A stretch of 22,392 bases of DNA from Clostridiales bacterium UBA7103 (GTDB taxonomy: Bacteria > Bacillota > Clostridia > Oscillospirales > Oscillospiraceae): NCBI GenBank assembly GCA_002493305.1, contig DKYJ01000034.1, positions 1 to 22,392 on the forward strand, in the 5' to 3' direction. The notes beneath the pieces were generated by a model. It did not search any database. It was not told the DNA's origin and saw nothing but the letters and a program-made list of their open reading frames with translations. Shown here one piece after another: positions 21,191-22,392 of this stretch. A program made the position numbers and the translations under genes. Positions within the stretch are counted from its first letter, which is position 1; every line of letters begins with the position of its first letter.

Positions 21191-22174
21191 ATGAAAAAGA
21201 AAAAACTTATTCTATTGATTTTTGAGGAGCTTTTGCTCACGGGGCTGTTTCTCTGCGTTTTCGCGATGTTCCATCACGTGCTGCCAAGAATGGGGCTGTT
21301 TGTAAAAGAGACTGAGCCGGTCGTGCTTGAACCGATAGCCAGCGAGGAGCTGAACGGACAGGAAAAGGAGCTTACGCCCTGGCAGATAAAGTTCAGCGAG
21401 CATTTCACCGATGAGCCGATCTGGACGGAAAACTCTTACTCAAGCCCCCAGGTCTCCATTACTATAAGCACCCACTCACAGGAACTCGACGGTTATCCGC
21501 AGACCTGGTATGTGGCGGATATATATGTGGCGGATATAAAAAATCTCCAGAGCTATGTGGAGAATGAAAGCTACAACCGCTTTATCGAGACGCCTGCTGA
21601 GGAGCTTGCTCAGATGGCGGGGGCGCTTATCAGCATTAACGGCGACTATTGCAACGCCCAGGTGCAGTATGGCTTCTATGTACGCAACGGCGTCATGTAT
21701 CAGGACATTCAGACGGCCTGTGACATCTGCGTTTTGTATTATGACGGCACTATGGAGACCTTTGGGCCGGAGGAATACAGGGTGGAGGATATCCTTGAAA
21801 AAAAGCCCTATCAGGTATGGAAATTCGGGCCGGAGCTGCTGGACGATGAGGGCAATCCCAAGACCGACTTCAACACCAGCGGTGCCATTGCCATTGGCAA
21901 CCCCAGAAGCGCCATAGGCTATTATGAGCCGGGGCACTACTGCTTTGTGGTCTGTGACGGCAGGCAGGATGATTGGTCGAGAGGTCTGACCGTTGAGCAG
22001 CTCTCCCAGCTCTTTGCCGACCTGGGCTGTACGGCTGCGTATAACCTTGACGGCGGCGCCTCAGCCACCATGACCTTTAACGGACAGCTTTACAACAGGC
22101 AGAGCAGCTATCGGGAGCTTGGCGATATACTGCTCATCAAAGAGATAAACACCGGCAAGGGGGGAGAAGCGTGA
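21191..22174 (+). CDS. Second membrane-anchored phosphodiester glycosidase (NAGPA domain)
   Basis: This 327-residue protein has a lysine-rich start, one membrane segment (about 6-27) and an external NAGPA domain (about 85-320). Motifs are NPRSAIG (237-243) and NLDGGASAT (285-293), with SINGDYCNA near 153. The spacing between the motifs is close to that of the first NAGPA protein of the operon, but overall similarity is low, suggesting different substrates. GGGGAAA lies about ten bases before the ATG. A 39-base gap separates it from the CotH gene, and its stop overlaps the start of a small membrane peptide by four bases (GTGA). Confidence 0.9.
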   Translation: MKKKKLILLIFEELLLTGLFLCVFAMFHHVLPRMGLFVKETEPVVLEPIASEELNGQEKELTPWQIKFSEHFTDEPIWTENSYSSPQVSITISTHSQELDGYPQTWYVADIYVADIKNLQSYVENESYNRFIETPAEELAQMAGALISINGDYCNAQVQYGFYVRNGVMYQDIQTACDICVLYYDGTMETFGPEEYRVEDILEKKPYQVWKFGPELLDDEGNPKTDFNTSGAIAIGNPRSAIGYYEPGHYCFVVCDGRQDDWSRGLTVEQLSQLFADLGCTAAYNLDGGASATMTFNGQLYNRQSSYRELGDILLIKEINTGKGGEA

Positions 22175-22344
22175 AAAAAGCTTTGGCCAAAATTGCCCTT
22201 GCCCTTGCGCTGGGGCTTATCGTGATAACCGTGCTTGACGGGTTCAATCCGCTGATGGGCTTTCTGACCAGCACTCCGTCAAAGGTGTTCATCATCTGCA
22301 CCTGCCTCAGCGCCGCCGTTACAGCGGCGCTGAGCCTGAAATAG
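22171..22344 (+). CDS. Small membrane protein, 57 residues
   Basis: This short reading frame starts at GTG, overlapping the preceding stop (GTGA). GGGGAGAAGC just upstream serves as its ribosome binding site. The product begins with Lys-rich residues (MKKALAKIALALAL), has one hydrophobic segment (about 7-22), a short polar turn with FNPLMGF and STPSK, and a second hydrophobic segment (about 40-55), ending in Lys. It looks like a two-helix membrane peptide, perhaps a partner of the glycosidase. A terminator follows 15 bases after its stop. Coding is supported by coupling, codon use like its neighbours and the terminator position; no family is recognised. Confidence 0.75.
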   Translation: MKKALAKIALALALGLIVITVLDGFNPLMGFLTSTPSKVFIICTCLSAAVTAALSLK

Positions 22345-22359
22345 CTTTGTGCAAAAGTT

Positions 22360-22383
22360 AAACCCCGCCGGATGGCGGGGTTT
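22360..22383 (+). terminator. Terminator of the glycosidase-CotH operon
   Basis: AAACCCCGCC (22360-22369) pairs perfectly with GGCGGGGTTT (22374-22383) around the loop GGAT. The T-run after the stem is short. It marks the 3' end of the operon whose last gene stops at 22344. Confidence 0.8.
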
Positions 22384-22392
22384 GATCATGGA

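Overview
The window looks like chromosomal DNA of a GC-rich, probably gut-associated member of the Clostridia, most likely Oscillospiraceae or a close relative. This rests on the operon styles (ecfA1-ecfA2-ecfT-truA, ClpE, CotH with lamin-tail domains, phosphodiester glycosidases), strong GGAGG ribosome binding sites, several TTG and GTG starts, and GC-rich palindromic repeats between genes. No ribosomal RNA, tRNA, CRISPR array, transposase or phage gene was seen.

Layout. 1-504 is non-coding and holds repeats and hairpins. 4269 down to 548 (minus strand) is a four-gene operon with a visible promoter (4303-4331) and terminator (505-543). In order of transcription it encodes a COG0523/CobW GTPase with a His/Cys-rich loop, a second CobW-type GTPase fused to a DUF1980-like C-terminal domain, a HAD hydrolase, and a membrane-anchored family 2 glycosyltransferase. 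4513-6263 (plus) is an ECF sigma factor overlapping a single-pass membrane protein that is probably its anti-sigma factor. 6264-7300 is about 1 kb of non-coding DNA packed with palindromes. 7354-11692 (plus) is a methyltransferase, the energising module of an ECF vitamin transporter (EcfA1, EcfA2, EcfT) and the tRNA pseudouridine synthase TruA. 11962-16564 (plus) holds a CvpA-like membrane protein, a ClpE-type unfoldase, a macrodomain protein, a rhomboid-family membrane protein and a DUF523/TudS-like protein, closed by a strong hairpin. 16693-22344 (plus) is a surface operon: phosphodiester glycosidase, membrane-anchored unknown, CotH-kinase lipoprotein, second phosphodiester glycosidase and a 57-residue membrane peptide, closed by a terminator.

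How the genes may work together. The minus-strand operon looks like a metal-handling (possibly zinc) GTPase pair with two less obviously related enzymes downstream. The ECF genes supply energy to separate substrate-binding S components encoded elsewhere; none is in the window. The ClpE-macrodomain-rhomboid-DUF523 block mixes protein quality control with nucleotide-derivative salvage. The last operon puts one kinase-fold lipoprotein and two sugar-phosphodiester hydrolases outside the membrane, which suggests phosphate- or glycophosphate-based modification of the cell surface or spore. It is the best candidate here for an undescribed system.

Three long imperfect palindromes (6307-6497, 9080-9239, 11698-11838) look like MITE-type elements. 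One sits inside the ecf operon and another directly upstream of the cvpA-like gene's promoter.
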